Source: Aphrocallistes beatrix | Taxonomy: Eukaryota; Porifera; Hexactinellida; Sceptrulophora; Aphrocallistidae | Assembly: GCA_963281255.1 (NCBI GenBank) | Contig: OY725492.1 | Location: forward strand, 682,001-746,000 | Direction of reading: 5' to 3' | DNA length: 64,000 bases | In this document: positions 37,886 through 49,289 of the stretch, piece after piece | Layout of the letters: every line of letters begins with the position of its first letter | Position numbering within the stretch: position 1 is the first letter of the stretch | The notes under the pieces: model-generated | The model's input: only the letters and a program-made list of their open reading frames with translations | Told to the model about the DNA's origin: nothing | Database searches by the model: none | Program-made: the position numbers and the translations under genes

Positions 37886-38890
37886 ATGGGAAACACGCAT
37901 GGAGGCATTGTGAAAAGGAAGAAGAACTACAAAGAGTACACCATCATGCTTGTTGGAAGAATCGGAGCTGGGAAAAGCAGCCTCGGAAACTTCCTCTTGC
38001 AGAAAGAGTATTTTAATGCAGGAGATGATCTAGCTCCAGTCACTGCCAAAAGTATGTGTGAATGTAGGAACCTTCCTGGAGGTATCACCCTGCGTGTGAT
38101 CGACACACCAGGATTTGGAGATTTTAGGTCGAGCGAAAAGGTGAAGAGAGACCTAGCCGACGCATTCTACGAAGCAAAAGACGGAGTTGACGCGTTCATT
38201 TTCGTGATCAGTTCGGCAGAGAGAGTGGGTAAAGACCTGGTAGAGTGCTTCAAATTGTTCGAAAAATTCATGGAACATGAACAATTCTACAGTTACGTGA
38301 TACCAATTTTTACTAAGGCGGATATGAAGCTAAAAAAACGAGGAGTGGAGGAAATCTATTCCTACGAAAAACAAGAACGTTTAATTAGCGCTGAACTGGA
38401 AAACCAACAACTTGCAGAGCTTAAAGATGGAATTCTTAAAAAATCAAAACAAAATTGGATGTGCATTTCCAGTAATTGCAAAGACCAGTTCTACTACGAC
38501 CACATAACGAAACAGCTAATATCGACCATTGAGAAGATACGGATTGATACAGGAGGTATGGCGTGCACTAGCAAGATCATGCTGAAAGCAAAAGAACTGA
38601 AAGAGATGGAAAAAACGAAAAACGAATCAGCTGATGAAGAGGAAATGAAGAGAGCAGTAGTGGGATTACTGCTGTTAATACTAATTAACGGAATGAATAA
38701 GGAAGAGTATGAATCATTATTTGGCGACGATGAAGAAAGAAGAGAGAGAATGGCAAGGGAACGTGCGGAACGAGAAAGTCAAGAGGTCGTTTATTGCTCT
38801 AAGGATGGCGAGAAAGGTGCATGTGGAAATACTGCAGATCTAAAAAGCAAGGAAAATGAATCGGTGTACGGGGTTGAGGACATTTCCTGA
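37886..38890 (+). CDS. GIMAP/AIG1-type GTPase, copy A
   Basis: 334 residues, single exon. G1 GRIGAGKSS (24-32), a candidate G2 Thr in the PVTAK segment (51-55), G3 DTPGFGD (73-79) and G4 FTKAD (near 142-147) are all present, so it should bind GTP. The N-terminus MGNTHGG is a possible N-myristoylation site. A hydrophobic run, AVVGLLLLILING, near 256-268 could anchor or bury the C-terminal helix; a Glu/Arg-rich coiled-coil-like stretch follows. GIMAPs scaffold on membranes and act in lymphocyte survival and pathogen responses in vertebrates, and similar genes respond to infection in corals and molluscs. Near-identical to the gene at 44028. Confidence 0.95.
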   Translation: MGNTHGGIVKRKKNYKEYTIMLVGRIGAGKSSLGNFLLQKEYFNAGDDLAPVTAKSMCECRNLPGGITLRVIDTPGFGDFRSSEKVKRDLADAFYEAKDGVDAFIFVISSAERVGKDLVECFKLFEKFMEHEQFYSYVIPIFTKADMKLKKRGVEEIYSYEKQERLISAELENQQLAELKDGILKKSKQNWMCISSNCKDQFYYDHITKQLISTIEKIRIDTGGMACTSKIMLKAKELKEMEKTKNESADEEEMKRAVVGLLLLILINGMNKEEYESLFGDDEERRERMARERAERESQEVVYCSKDGEKGACGNTADLKSKENESVYGVEDIS

Positions 38891-40537
38891 TGAGCAAAGA
38901 TCCAAGAAAACCCATATGATCTAGTGTTTTCTTATTTATGTTTGTGTTACTACTAAAACATACTTTCATACTTGTTAAGCTTTTTACTGAGTTTAGTTTG
39001 CAAAAGATTACAGTTGTTTGTTTGTATATTAATTAAATTAAAGCATCTCTGAAACTAAAATGACCAAGTTTATGTAGTAAGTTAAGAGACTTGCTAGAAC
39101 TTGGATTAAGACGCACATATATTAAACATCTGGGTATGAATCCTCTCAAAACTAATTAGGTCTACAAGGCTCGAGTTGTTTGGGAACTTTGATTCAATGC
39201 AAATTTTTAAAAAGACTCAACTAATGAGTCCACAATGTGATCGAAGAAACGCATCCAATGAAAGCAGCTTTTGAAATAATTTTACCCTGGACCAAAATTG
39301 GTAACCAAAACTGTTCCGAGGGACTAAACTTATCTCGGATCAATTTTGGCGTGACATGTCTTGTTTTAAAATGAACTTTATAGTGTATGGATTCACTGCA
39401 TCAATATTCATGCTTTACCTTAAAATGCACAATACATTTTATAATTGTGATAATCGGTTGCACTATTAACCAATAAATATTATATATGAATTGATATTGA
39501 TATATGGTAGAGTAAAAATATATAATATTTTATTTTTTGCTTCCTTATCTCTCTTTCTCATAGAAAATATAATGTAAAAGTCTCCCATTCATTCTTGAAA
39601 ATCATTCCCATTCCCATCCCATGGGGATTCCCATTCCCACGGCAACCCTTCCTAAAATAGTCTCTTCAGTATGAACGACTACTGTATTTTTATCTTTTGG
39701 GTTTGTCGTCTCTCCCTCTCTAAAAGTGTTTCACCAAGTTCCAATGTCCTTGTACGTGGTATCTCCTTATATAAGGTTGGATCTTTAAAAATAATGTTTA
39801 AAAAGATTAGTTAAAAACTGAATAATACTATTAATGTCAAGGATGTACCATATCAACTCACGTGTATAATAGAGAGACTCAAGACAAGGTTCCCAATCCA
39901 AGAACACCTTGTATCCTATGTACTCAAACATTCACGTTACTAGTTTGGATATAATTTCAGTTTCCAACCTGAATCAACTACACATTGGACCTGTGTTGTG
40001 AGATTCTCCAATTCCACTTTCATATATTGATATTTTGGATAACATTGCATACATAATGGAATATTTTAACTCTACAACACTAAGAGTAGAATTAACATGT
40101 CTCCAAAGCATTGAATATATAAACTGACCAACATAAAGTTTGGGGACTAAGGTAGATAATATAAGTTTAATACTGTTGACACAAAAACTCACTTTTGTGT
40201 AATTGACACTTTTATGGGTTGAAAATATCTCCCCTTGCAGCATCCTTAATCAATTAATTAATATAGTTAAACAAACTGATTACTGATTAGTATTATGTAA
40301 GTTTTTAGTAATCTTTCTAGTGAATACTATATTGGGAAATGTCCATAATTATAATTAATCATTAAATCATTATATAAGCTAAAATCTAAGGCAAAATTAT
40401 TTAGACAAAGATCATGTTATTATCACCATCCTGAATAGGCGGGTACTAGATCTGTAATATATTAATGGATTTGTGATCTGCATAATATGATTATATAAAT
40501 ACTTTGAATAGTAGTAAAAAAACTAATTTAATTGAAA
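38891..40537. other. Intergenic
   Basis: GGTCC-word fragment at 39285-39365. A short foldback of CATTCCCATTCCC/GGGAT words lies at about 39583-39651 and ends GGCAACCC. No supported gene. Confidence 0.45.
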
Positions 40538-41730
40538 ATGAATTATTCAACAAAGAATCTGATGTCTCACGAATATAGTTTTATAGAACAAGCCAACATA
40601 TACGTCGACTTGGTGTGTACTCCAATCATTCTCTTCAATGGTGTCTGTATAGTTTCTCTCTCGCTCATATGGACGTTCTATCTGATTTTGCAGTTGTTAA
40701 AAGATCATCAAGTATTGAAGAAAACTAGAAAGTCACATCAATTATTTAGTGAACAACATCTTAATTGCATAGAAAATAATGCTAATATAAGGCGAAAGAA
40801 ATATTTATTTTTTTTGGCAATATGCTTAGTGAGTATGCGTTTTTCATTTCAACTGTACTGGAAATAGCCATAAACTCGAATATATCAGCAAATTCGAGTG
40901 AACATGGTGATAACATTGAAATCGTACACCTAAAATTCTTTAGCTATACATATCATCAGTTCTTGAAATCATTACAATCGCTGTGGTTGCGAATTGCTTT
41001 GATAACGTCTTCACTCTCAATGTTTTGCATTGTACTATTCGTGCGCCTTCTTGCCGAGTTGATCTGTTCTGTTTACGATTATTTTGGAGCTAATGTCCAT
41101 TTACGCGCTAAACTGCTGTTATCTTTCTGCTGCGTCTTGATATTTGTAATTGTTGGATTATTCCGTCAGCTCGTTTTCTTTTGCTCTATAGGAATATGCA
41201 TTGCAATGATATATCAATTTGTCTTTGCATGTATTGCGATAAGAAAACTACGAATTTTACTTTACAAAAGACTTTTTGATGCAATTAATTTCGAAAATGC
41301 ATCCTTATTCGTGATCAACTATTTCAAAATAAACTATCGGAACTACAGATATGCGTCATTTATCCTTCTAGTCTCACTATTTTTACAGATTTTGGCGGTT
41401 TCGGTCATATATCTACATTCCATCATCATGACAATTGCATGTCTACCACACACATGGCTGAATGCCATTCTATATGGTCCCAAATCTCTCGTTCTATACT
41501 CCCCTCACGGGTACATTCGTGATTACGATTATTTCATCAGTGCGATTATTGGGTTAATAATAACTCTTGCCACTACCATACAAAGTTTTCCTTATTTAAT
41601 GGTTACACTGAAACTTGCCTTTGTAAACATCAAGAACATGAATAACCACAAGATCAAGATCAAAAATCAAGTTGAAAGGCACAACAGTTCTTATGCCCAC
41701 AAGAACTACCAAGATCTATTTCTTAACTAA
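40538..41730 (+). pseudogene. 7-TM receptor-like gene with a one-base frameshift
   Basis: Start ATG at 40538. The first frame covers TM1 (near VDLVCTPIILFNGVCIVSLS) and runs to 40867. The second frame carries TM2-TM7 to 41730. The frames switch at the T8 run 40808-40815: a ninth T would join them, and the joined order matches the layout of the intact relative at 60535-61638 (basic loop, then TM2). It may be a true frameshift or a homopolymer error in the assembly, in which case the gene is intact at about 400 residues. AATAAA lies at 41956-41961. I do not recognise the receptor family. Confidence 0.6.
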
Positions 41731-42390
41731 AGATGCTCAAGGATTTATGAAGTAATTAAATAATTGATACAATTACAGTATTTACTAACGTGATGTTATC
41801 ATCTATTATGTAAAAAGTATTATTTTTAGGATTTAAGCTAATGTTACTGTAATCATAAACATAATTATATACTTAATATACAGTATTTATACATAATTTC
41901 TTAATTAAGATAATGATTAAACTGTATGTCTATATTTTTAACATTTTAAATAATCAATAAAAAATAAATACTAATTTAAAAAACTAATCAGTGATTTGAT
42001 TTTTAGGTAAAAATAAACGGATACTAATATGTAAGGAACGGAAAGTGAGGCTTTTGGAGTGGAGTATGTTTGAAAAAAAAGGTGAAAATGAGGCATTTTG
42101 ATTGAGAAATCAGTAGGTGCGAAAGGGGCATTTCAGGGGACGAAAGTTCCGTCATTTCTTTCTAACATTGCATATTTCTGAAAAAGAAATCGAACCCAGG
42201 AATCCCATCGCTGTTCGCGAGGGTTAGGTTCCTGAGAATTAACGCGAATGCGAGACAAAGGTTGATGGAAATCGGTGTTAGAGTCCTAGATTTCATAAGG
42301 GGTCTCGTCCGAATAGTGATTTCATCTAACAGTGAATAAATGTGACCATAGAAGAGTATAGCAAAACATATTATACTACTAATGTGTAAT
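41731..42390. other. Intergenic
   Basis: AT-rich 3' flank with a poly(A) signal at 41956-41961. Otherwise nothing recognised. Confidence 0.4.
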
Positions 42391-42478
42391 GTAGCAAAGT
42401 ACGAGTTTGCATCATCTATCAAATCCTACTTGCTTTAGAAGTAGGATTTGATAGATGATGTAAACTCGTACTTTGTAC
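42391..42478. repeat. Perfect-looking 41/40-bp hairpin
   Basis: 42391-42431 pairs with 42439-42478 around a 7-nt loop (GCTTTAG). Only G-T type exceptions occur. The neighbourhood 42480-42650 resembles 34380-34570, so it may be the tip of an old foldback. Confidence 0.7.
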
Positions 42479-42646
42479 AAATGAAAGATGATGCAAAGTT
42501 CGATTATTTATAGAATAACAACCAGTATAAATTGCTACGATAAAGTACGTAGATATCATATTTTAACATTTCATATTACCAGAAGAATCAGCTAAGACTG
42601 CTAGAGAAAAGTGAGTTGTATGTATAGAACGATTTATTAAGTAGAG

Positions 42647-43218
42647 CAGTGGTTCTCAACCGGGGGTGCACGCACCCCCTAGGGGTGCGAGGGACGATTC
42701 TGGGGGGTGCGAGAAAGTATAGCCACTTGATTAATATTTACTAAGTAATTACAAATTTGTTCCATTTTGCCTACTCAATGAAGTGCATTGTTTAGCTTTA
42801 GCACATTTTATTGTATTCTTGGAAGTTCTTTTTCAAAATCATATGGGCATGCCTAATTTCCGGGACGGGACGGGATCCGTCCCGGGAATTAGGTATCTTA
42901 ACCCGTCCCGTCCTTGAAATTAGGCATCTTAACCCGTCCCGTCCCTGAAATTAGGCATCTTAACCCGTCCCGTCCCGGAAATTAGGTACCTTTTCTGTCC
43001 CATCCCGGAGATTAGGCATTTTGACTCGTTAGGTACCAAATTAGGTACCTGATGGTTCCGTCCCGTCCCGGAAATTAGGCATGCCCAAATCATAATGTGT
43101 AAATCAATGCATTTTATTGAATAGGCGTAATGACGCTACCTTTATATTAAAAAGGGGTGCGAGATTTGATTTCGAAAGCTGAAGGGGTGCGGGAGTCTAA
43201 AAAGGTTAAGAAACACTG
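42647..43218. mobile_element. hAT-like MITE with 8-bp TSD, carrying a nested foldback
   Basis: Ends CAGTGGTTCTCAACC...GGTTAAGAAACACTG. AAGTAGAG flanks both sides (42639-42646, 43219-43226). The subterminal GGGGGTGC words are palindromic. It is interrupted by the GGGCATGCC element at 42845-43086. Confidence 0.9.
42845..43086. mobile_element. GGGCATGCC foldback, second copy, nested
   Basis: Same ends and CCGGGACGGGAC units as 30227-30471. The flanks AAATCATA agree except for one extra T on the left, compatible with an 8-bp target duplication. Confidence 0.8.
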
Positions 43219-43560
43219 AAGTAGAGGGTGCTGCTAGCAGGACAAGTGATCATAACTGTTCAGCATTTATGATAGTATTTGTACAAGCCAACTTTTCCCG
43301 TTACACTCCGCGGCTTTCGGGGATTATATATCTCATATTTGCAATACACTTCTGAAAAATCTGGAATAATTACGCATTTTTCAACTTCAGATCATATATG
43401 CTAGAAAGATCAGTTTTTAATATATAAAATGAAGGCAATATTTTTTGTTATAAAATTCCCTTTCACTCATAAATGCGAATGCGTCATCAAATTTGTTACT
43501 TCTATTTATCATAATATATGTCTCTTTCAGTTTATGTGAGTACGATGTCTCTGATTAATC

Positions 43561-43783
43561 ATTAAAAAAATGACTCATCACTCTGTTATGACGCCATCAT
43601 TACTCAGCAAAATTGAAAAAAATGATCAATTTGGTGATTTTTCGAGTAATATCGATTATAACAGCAAGACTGACCTATTTAGAGATGTTATCTACCATAT
43701 AATTAATCCATGAGTTTGAGTTTATCCGGCGGACATAAAGCGTCCGCCAGCCGTGCAGCGCAAGCAAGCGAAGCGTGCTTGTC
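43561..43783 (+). mobile_element. Helitron-like family, 3' half
   Basis: Matches 7430-7668 and 31180-31411, including the GGACATAAAGCGTCCGCC hairpin and the terminal GCTTGT. Its CRE-like site is decayed (TGACGCCA). Confidence 0.6.
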
Positions 43784-44027
43784 CCAATTAAGCGGTTGGC
43801 CCGATTAAGGAGAGTTGACTATATTTATCTCTAATCGTTTACATTCAATTCAAACTGTACCTACCCTTAGATCCAAAGAAATGGGAAATGCTGTCCTTTG
43901 GATAGAGCAAAGTACTGATAATTATCCGCTTTATTTTCCAAATTATTTTCCAGCCAATATGACCAAAATTTGTTAACATAATTTTTCAATTATAAACCAA
44001 TTAAGAGAAATACTAGAATCTATTAAA

Positions 44028-45062
44028 ATGGGAAACACGCATGGAGGCATTGTGAAAAAGAAGAAGAACTACAAAGAGTACACCATCATGCTTGTTGGAA
44101 GAATCGGAGCTGGGAAAAGCAGCCTCGGAAACTTCCTCTTGCAGAAAGAGTATTTTTATGCAGGAGATGATCTAGCCCCAGTCACTGCCAAAAATATGTG
44201 TGAATGTAGGAACCTTCCTGGAGGTATCACTCTGCGTGTGATCGACACACCAGGATTTGGAGATTTTAGGAAAAGTGAACAGGTGAAGAGGGACTTGGCC
44301 GACGCATTCTATGAAGCAAAGGACGGAGTGGATGCGTTCATTTTCGTGATCAGTTCGGCTGAGAGAGTGGGCAAAGACCTGGTAGAAAGCTTCAAATTGT
44401 TCGAAAGATTCATGGAACATGAACAATTCTACAGTTACGTCATACCAATTTTTACTAAGGCGGATATGAAGCTTAAACGACGAGGAGTGGAGGAAATCTA
44501 TTCCTACGAAAAACAAGAACGTTTAATTAGCGCTGAACTGGAAAACCAACAACTTGCAGAGCTTAAAGATGGAATTCTTCAAAAAGCAAATCAAAATTGG
44601 ATGTGCATTTCCAGTAATTGCAAAGACCAGTTCTACTACGACCACATAACGAAGCGACTAATATCAACCATTGAGAAGATACGGATTGATACAGGAGGTA
44701 TGGTATGCACTAGCAAGATCATGCTGAAAGCAAAAGAACTGAAAGAGATGGAAGAAATGAAAAACCAATCAGCTGATGAAGAGGAAATGAAGAGAGCGGT
44801 AGTGGGGTTACTGCTGTTAATACTAATTAACGGAATGAATAAGGAAGAGTTCGAATCATTATTTGGCGACGATGAAGAAAGAAAAGAAAGAATGGCAAGG
44901 GAACGCGCGGAACGAGAAAGTCAAGAGGGAATTTCTTCTAAGGGTAACGAAGAAGGTGCATGTGGAAATACTGCGGATCTAAAAGGCAAGAAAAAGAAAT
45001 CTCCATACGATGTGGATAACATTTTCATTGATCAAGAATCTGAGAAAACTAATGTCATTTAG
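44028..45062 (+). CDS. GIMAP/AIG1-type GTPase, copy B
   Basis: 344 residues, single exon. It differs from copy A by scattered substitutions in the first 300 residues and by a distinct C-terminal tail. G1 GRIGAGKSS, G3 DTPGFGD and G4 FTKAD are intact, and the N-terminal MGNTHGG is kept. About 20 bases before the ATG are also shared with copy A (GAGAAATA-TAGAATCTA), so the duplication included at least part of the leader. A poly(A) signal AATAAA is at 45168-45173. Copies A and B are 6.1 kb apart with a 7-TM gene between them, so the duplicated unit was either GIMAP alone or a larger block later remodelled. Confidence 0.95.
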   Translation: MGNTHGGIVKKKKNYKEYTIMLVGRIGAGKSSLGNFLLQKEYFYAGDDLAPVTAKNMCECRNLPGGITLRVIDTPGFGDFRKSEQVKRDLADAFYEAKDGVDAFIFVISSAERVGKDLVESFKLFERFMEHEQFYSYVIPIFTKADMKLKRRGVEEIYSYEKQERLISAELENQQLAELKDGILQKANQNWMCISSNCKDQFYYDHITKRLISTIEKIRIDTGGMVCTSKIMLKAKELKEMEEMKNQSADEEEMKRAVVGLLLLILINGMNKEEFESLFGDDEERKERMARERAERESQEGISSKGNEEGACGNTADLKGKKKKSPYDVDNIFIDQESEKTNVI

Positions 45063-45648
45063 TACTGTCTTCTTTATGTCTGTATTTACGTGTAGCATAC
45101 ATTAGGTGTGTTATACTTTCTGCTGAGCTTTTGCTTTTGGATGTTGCAGTTGTTTGTTTTTTCTATCAATAAAATATAAAATACTTTTCTCAGAAATACA
45201 AAGACGGCAAAAATGATCATTATGTACATTTGGTTATTTTATAGGTTAATTGCAATGTTAAAGTCAATGACGGGACTTTTTTAAAGTGGCCGTAATGTAT
45301 AGGTGACCACTATGTAGAGTTGTGTTTATAGCTGGTTCCACTGTCCTTGTTGTATATTGTCACCAGTACCAGTTCAATTTATCAGACTTTTTCAATTACG
45401 TGAACGGGGATATGGATTTTGTACAAAATCCATGTATTGGTAAATTTCCTAAAATAAAAGCGCAGAATACTTCTTCAGTGACATATTTAATCAAACAACT
45501 CAAATACTTTTATGTGGTCAACACACACATATAGTTATGTATATTTGAGCAAAAATCGAATTTTTTGGATAAACCCAGAGTGAAGTGTTTCAAGTCCTCA
45601 ATTATAACTCTAATTCGAAAAAAAGAGCTACAAGAGTGGACTCCTTAC

Positions 45649-45761
45649 CAGAGGCGTAGCTTACACCTATGCCGCCCCTCAACACATATTTCTACCTCAA
45701 CTTGGCAAGTGTATTTATGAAACACAAGGTCAAGTGCTGCCCCCCCCTAGCTACGCCACTG
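45649..45761. mobile_element. 113-bp hAT-like MITE with 8-bp TSD
   Basis: CAGAGGCGTAGCT...AGCTACGCCACTG flanked by CTCCTTAC on both sides (45641-45648, 45762-45769). Confidence 0.9.
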
Positions 45762-45936
45762 CTCCTTACAAATGGCAGTGTAATAATGTAATGAGAAACA
45801 AAGTAGATTTTGTCAGTACAATAAAAAAAATATATTTCAAAATGTCGATACAAAATGTATATACCTCAATATACAAAATAAAATCACTAGTTTTACTGTA
45901 TAAAATTGTTTGCAAAAAATATTGAAAAATTAGAAA

Positions 45937-48900
45937 TCATTCAATAACAATTTTGAGGGAGATAGAATCGTTTTTCAGATACTTTTCCTTCTGAATTCTA
46001 TCGTGAGATATAAATTCCAACAATTCAAAGCAGTTGTTTCTGTTTTCTGTCGGTTTTAGGAAGCATTTCGGCACTAATTGATGCTTAAATCCATCGAATT
46101 CATTGACTGAGACAAAATTCGGTGCATGACTCTTTTGGTTGATTAAAATCAGAGTATGTTTCCATCTGAACGGCCATGTTAGCTTGTCATCACAATCTCC
46201 TTTCAAGATGTGAAGGAAACAGCCAATCTGACCTTGGTTCTCGTGGTTCCATACGATCTCACTTTGACATTTGTAGAGACCGACGTAAAAAGGATCGCTT
46301 AAGGTCGATTCTTTGCTCTTTAATTTCTGTCTAACACCTGTTATCTTCCAGAGAAAGGATCCTCTCGGTGAGTTGTTGATCGCAGTTATCAGAAAATTCA
46401 TCTCATCTTTTAGTTCCATCAATTCAAGCGAGTGGTTATATCGGATTCTTGAGATTTCATCAGTTTGCGTCTTATGGATTCTTGAAACTTCATCCATCAT
46501 CGAAGTGTTCTCTCTCTCCAGTGAAGTAATTCGTAGAGAATTCTCTTTCATTCTCTCCATCGACATTCTGAAGTGCGTCATCATATTTCCATCTTCATGC
46601 CCACCCATCAATCTCCTCTCGATTCGCTCTCTACATCCGTACTCAGCAAAAGGACAATCCAACACTTGTAATGGGCACTCTTCTTCCAAGTGAGAAGGGA
46701 GATCTTTCTTTTTCAGTTTTCTGATTTCTTCAAATTCTAAACATGAGTTAGGACATAGAACCAAGTACTCACTACAATTATCGACGTGCTCGTTCATCTC
46801 ACAGGCTCGTATTTCGTTCTCACAAAACTCGCAGTTGATCAGTCTCATCGGACAAATATCTTTCTCATGAACTGGAATAAACTGCCGACTCATCTTATCC
46901 TTACATCCAAACTCAGCGTTAGAACAATCGACTATTTGTAAAGGGCATTCTTCTAAATGAACAGGGATCTCTTTCCTTTTTAGTTTTCTAACTTCGGATT
47001 CTCCCTCACAGGAGTTAGGACAAGGGACAAAGTACTCATCACACATTTCAATATGCTCCATCATCTCAAACGCTTTCGTCTCAATGCTACAAGATTCACA
47101 GTTAACCGGTCTCATAGAACAAATCTCTTTCTGATGTTCGTCCATTAATCTTCTCTCCATCTTCTCACTACATCCTTCCACGGAATACGGACACGTTACT
47201 TCCTGTAAGGGGCAATCTACATCCAAGTGAGCTGGGATATCTTTCCTTCTGAGTTTCTTAACTTCTTCTTCTTCCATACAAGAGAGAGGACATAGAACAA
47301 AGCATTCCTCACAGTTTTTAAGATGCCCATTCATCTCAAATGCTTTTAATTCACTGTTACAAAACTCGCAGTTTACAGGCCTCATAGAACAGTACACCAA
47401 CTGATGTTCTTCTAGAAATCTTCTCTCAACTAATGAAACTTTACTCTCTCCTTCCTCAGTCTCGTGAGAACATCCCAGCGGGCATTCCTCTTGAATGAAT
47501 TCGCACTCTGTGAGGTGTGAGAATATTTTGGGAATTATATCATTCCATTTACAGCCTTCTTCTTTTAGAGGACACTCAATCTATATCAGAGAGAATGAAT
47601 GAATGAATGAAAAAATAAAAATAGTAAATATGAACATTTATATTATCCATAGTATAGTTAAATGATAGTCACCTCGAGCCCAGGCCCTCCAGGGTACAGT
47701 GCCAATGTTCTCAGTAGGAGTTTCCTTCTACAACCATGTCGAGACGTAGATAGAGGCTAAAGCGCCCTCATATTTTGGCAGAAACAGTGAATGTGTTAAT
47801 TCAATGATTCAAAAATTTTGTCCGAAATGTGATTCGACTCCTAGTACGCATAATAAACTAATTCCCTAATGTAGTTTCGACAGACAAACCAAACCCAGTA
47901 TACTGATAATAACGCTAAACTTGATTCCAAGCAGAGAGGTCACTACGTAGGAGGCAAGGGGGGGAATGTCCGACTGACAAAGTTTTTCTAGTTTCTTGTA
48001 TTTCGGACTCCCATCAGCGTTTAATATACGTACTATATTTTTAAAAAATTAGCATTAATGTTGTCCAAATTTGAGGAATCTGAGCATATTTCGAGATAAA
48101 TACTGTCAGCTTCTAGGAGCGCTTCCAGCACTCTCCAGATCCCTAGCTGGGTGTTGTGTCCTCCATCAGAAAATATGTTCAGTAGTTAGCCACCCCCGTA
48201 GAGAAAATCCTGGCGATGCCCCTGATCTCAAGCCCCCCAAGTTGACAAAGGTTATCTACGCCCTTGCATGTCCAGTGTCAGCCAATTTACAAAAATCACC
48301 AATTGAAACTACGTCATATTCTGAATATCGGATTTTCGAACCTCTACGATGAATAATTTGTTTATTTTTGCTTACAATAGATACATAAAGTAAATAATTT
48401 TCGAAAGTACGGGACAAAAAAAAAGTTAAGGCGAGAAAGCGTGTTTGTACTATATTAGGCTGGCAGTAGCCTCGTAGCTTGTTGGATACATCAGCCAGGG
48501 AAAGTAGTAGCGGGCATTATCAGAGGTATTGAAAAGTCGAGAGAGCATGCTCGTTAAGTCCAGAGAGCATGCTCATTAGGTCGAGAGAGCATGGTCGTTA
48601 AGTCCAGAGAGCATGCTCATTTGGTCGAGAGAGCATGCTCGTTAAGTCCAAAGAGCATGCTCATTAGGTCGAGAGAACATGCTCCTTAGGTCGAGAGAGC
48701 ATGCTCCTTAGGTCGAGAGAGCATGCTCGTTAAGTCCAGAAAGCATGCACTCTCGACTTTTTATTATAAGCATTATCAAACAAAGTTTAGACGTGAACTT
48801 ACACATTTTTCATTGACTGAAGTTTGATTTAACTGAGCTTTATGCAGAGTCGCAAATTGAGGAATACAGGCATAGCATCTCAGTTCCTGCTTAGTATCTT

Positions 48901-49078
48901 TGCGGACTAGACATGCCCCTCTGAGTAAACCCTGACAGAGACTACAGACTATGAACTTCTCTTCTATCTTGGCCAATTTCTCCACCAATAAGCACCTTCT
49001 CCATCCTCTATAGCTCCCATCCTCCCACTTCAAGAATATCAAGTCCATTATCCGGTCTGGCAGTTCTTTTGATTGCAT
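45937..49078 (-). CDS. TRAF-like adaptor with tripled zinc-finger module and MATH domain
   Basis: Two exons: 49078-48803 and 47580-45937 (GTAAGT donor, GATATAG acceptor, phase 0 both sides), 639 residues. The join restores a Cys-rich finger (NEKC|IECPL...GC). Exon 1 carries a partial RING (CSLC...CYAC). Residues about 93-150 are a TRAF-type finger. Then a module of about 89 residues (MRPVNCEFC...EMxEH...CPNSC...KLxxKxIPxHL...CPLQ...GC...R...H) occurs three times, and a coiled coil of about 60 residues follows. A MATH/TRAF-C domain starts FLWKITGV and ends ISLKIVIE. TRAFs link TNF/Toll-type receptors to NF-kB and MAPK signalling as trimers. The coiled coil and MATH support that role; the missing RING His speaks against E3 activity. 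An upstream exon is possible. Confidence 0.88.
47581..48531. other. TRAF-like intron, remainder
   Basis: No gene seen. 48335-48420 resembles the flank seen at 6700-6960 (Helitron-like interior). Confidence 0.4.
48532..48755. repeat. 22-bp minisatellite with alternating units, in the TRAF-like intron
   Basis: About ten units of AGGTCGAGAGAGCATGCTCGTT and AAGTCCAGAGAGCATGCTCATT types, largely alternating, giving a 44-bp higher-order period. Each unit contains the palindrome GAGCATGCTC. It lies next to exon 1. Confidence 0.85.
48803..49078 (-). CDS. TRAF-like exon 1 with degenerate RING
   Basis: 92 codons from ATG 49078 to donor GTAAGT. Visible metal ligands are C-x2-C (FIVCSLC) and C-x2-C (RCYAC), without the central Cys-x-His of a full RING. 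It is read here as the N-terminal exon of the TRAF-like gene because phase and motif order fit. Transcript evidence would be needed to exclude an additional first exon. Confidence 0.75.
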
Positions 49079-49289
49079 TCTGTTCCCAATTAGAAACTTG
49101 AAAATAATATTAAAAGTTAAAAAATAAATAATGAATTATGAAATATTTGGTGCGGATCTTACTTCTGAGAAACATAATGGATAGTTTAGTATAAAACTTT
49201 GCTCTCAATTTCGAGGGCATAAAATAATCATTTTAGAGATCACCAATTTGAGTAATTGAATTTGATAATTTGTCAAAGATACTCTAGCC

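Noticed and set aside
40822-41730. Independent gene starting at ATG 40822
   Set aside because: Would lack TM1; the upstream frame supplies it and relatives have it in one protein.
44172-44516. 114-codon minus-strand frame
   Set aside because: Antisense shadow of GIMAP copy B.
46313-46693. 126-codon plus-strand frame
   Set aside because: Antisense shadow of the TRAF-like exon 2.
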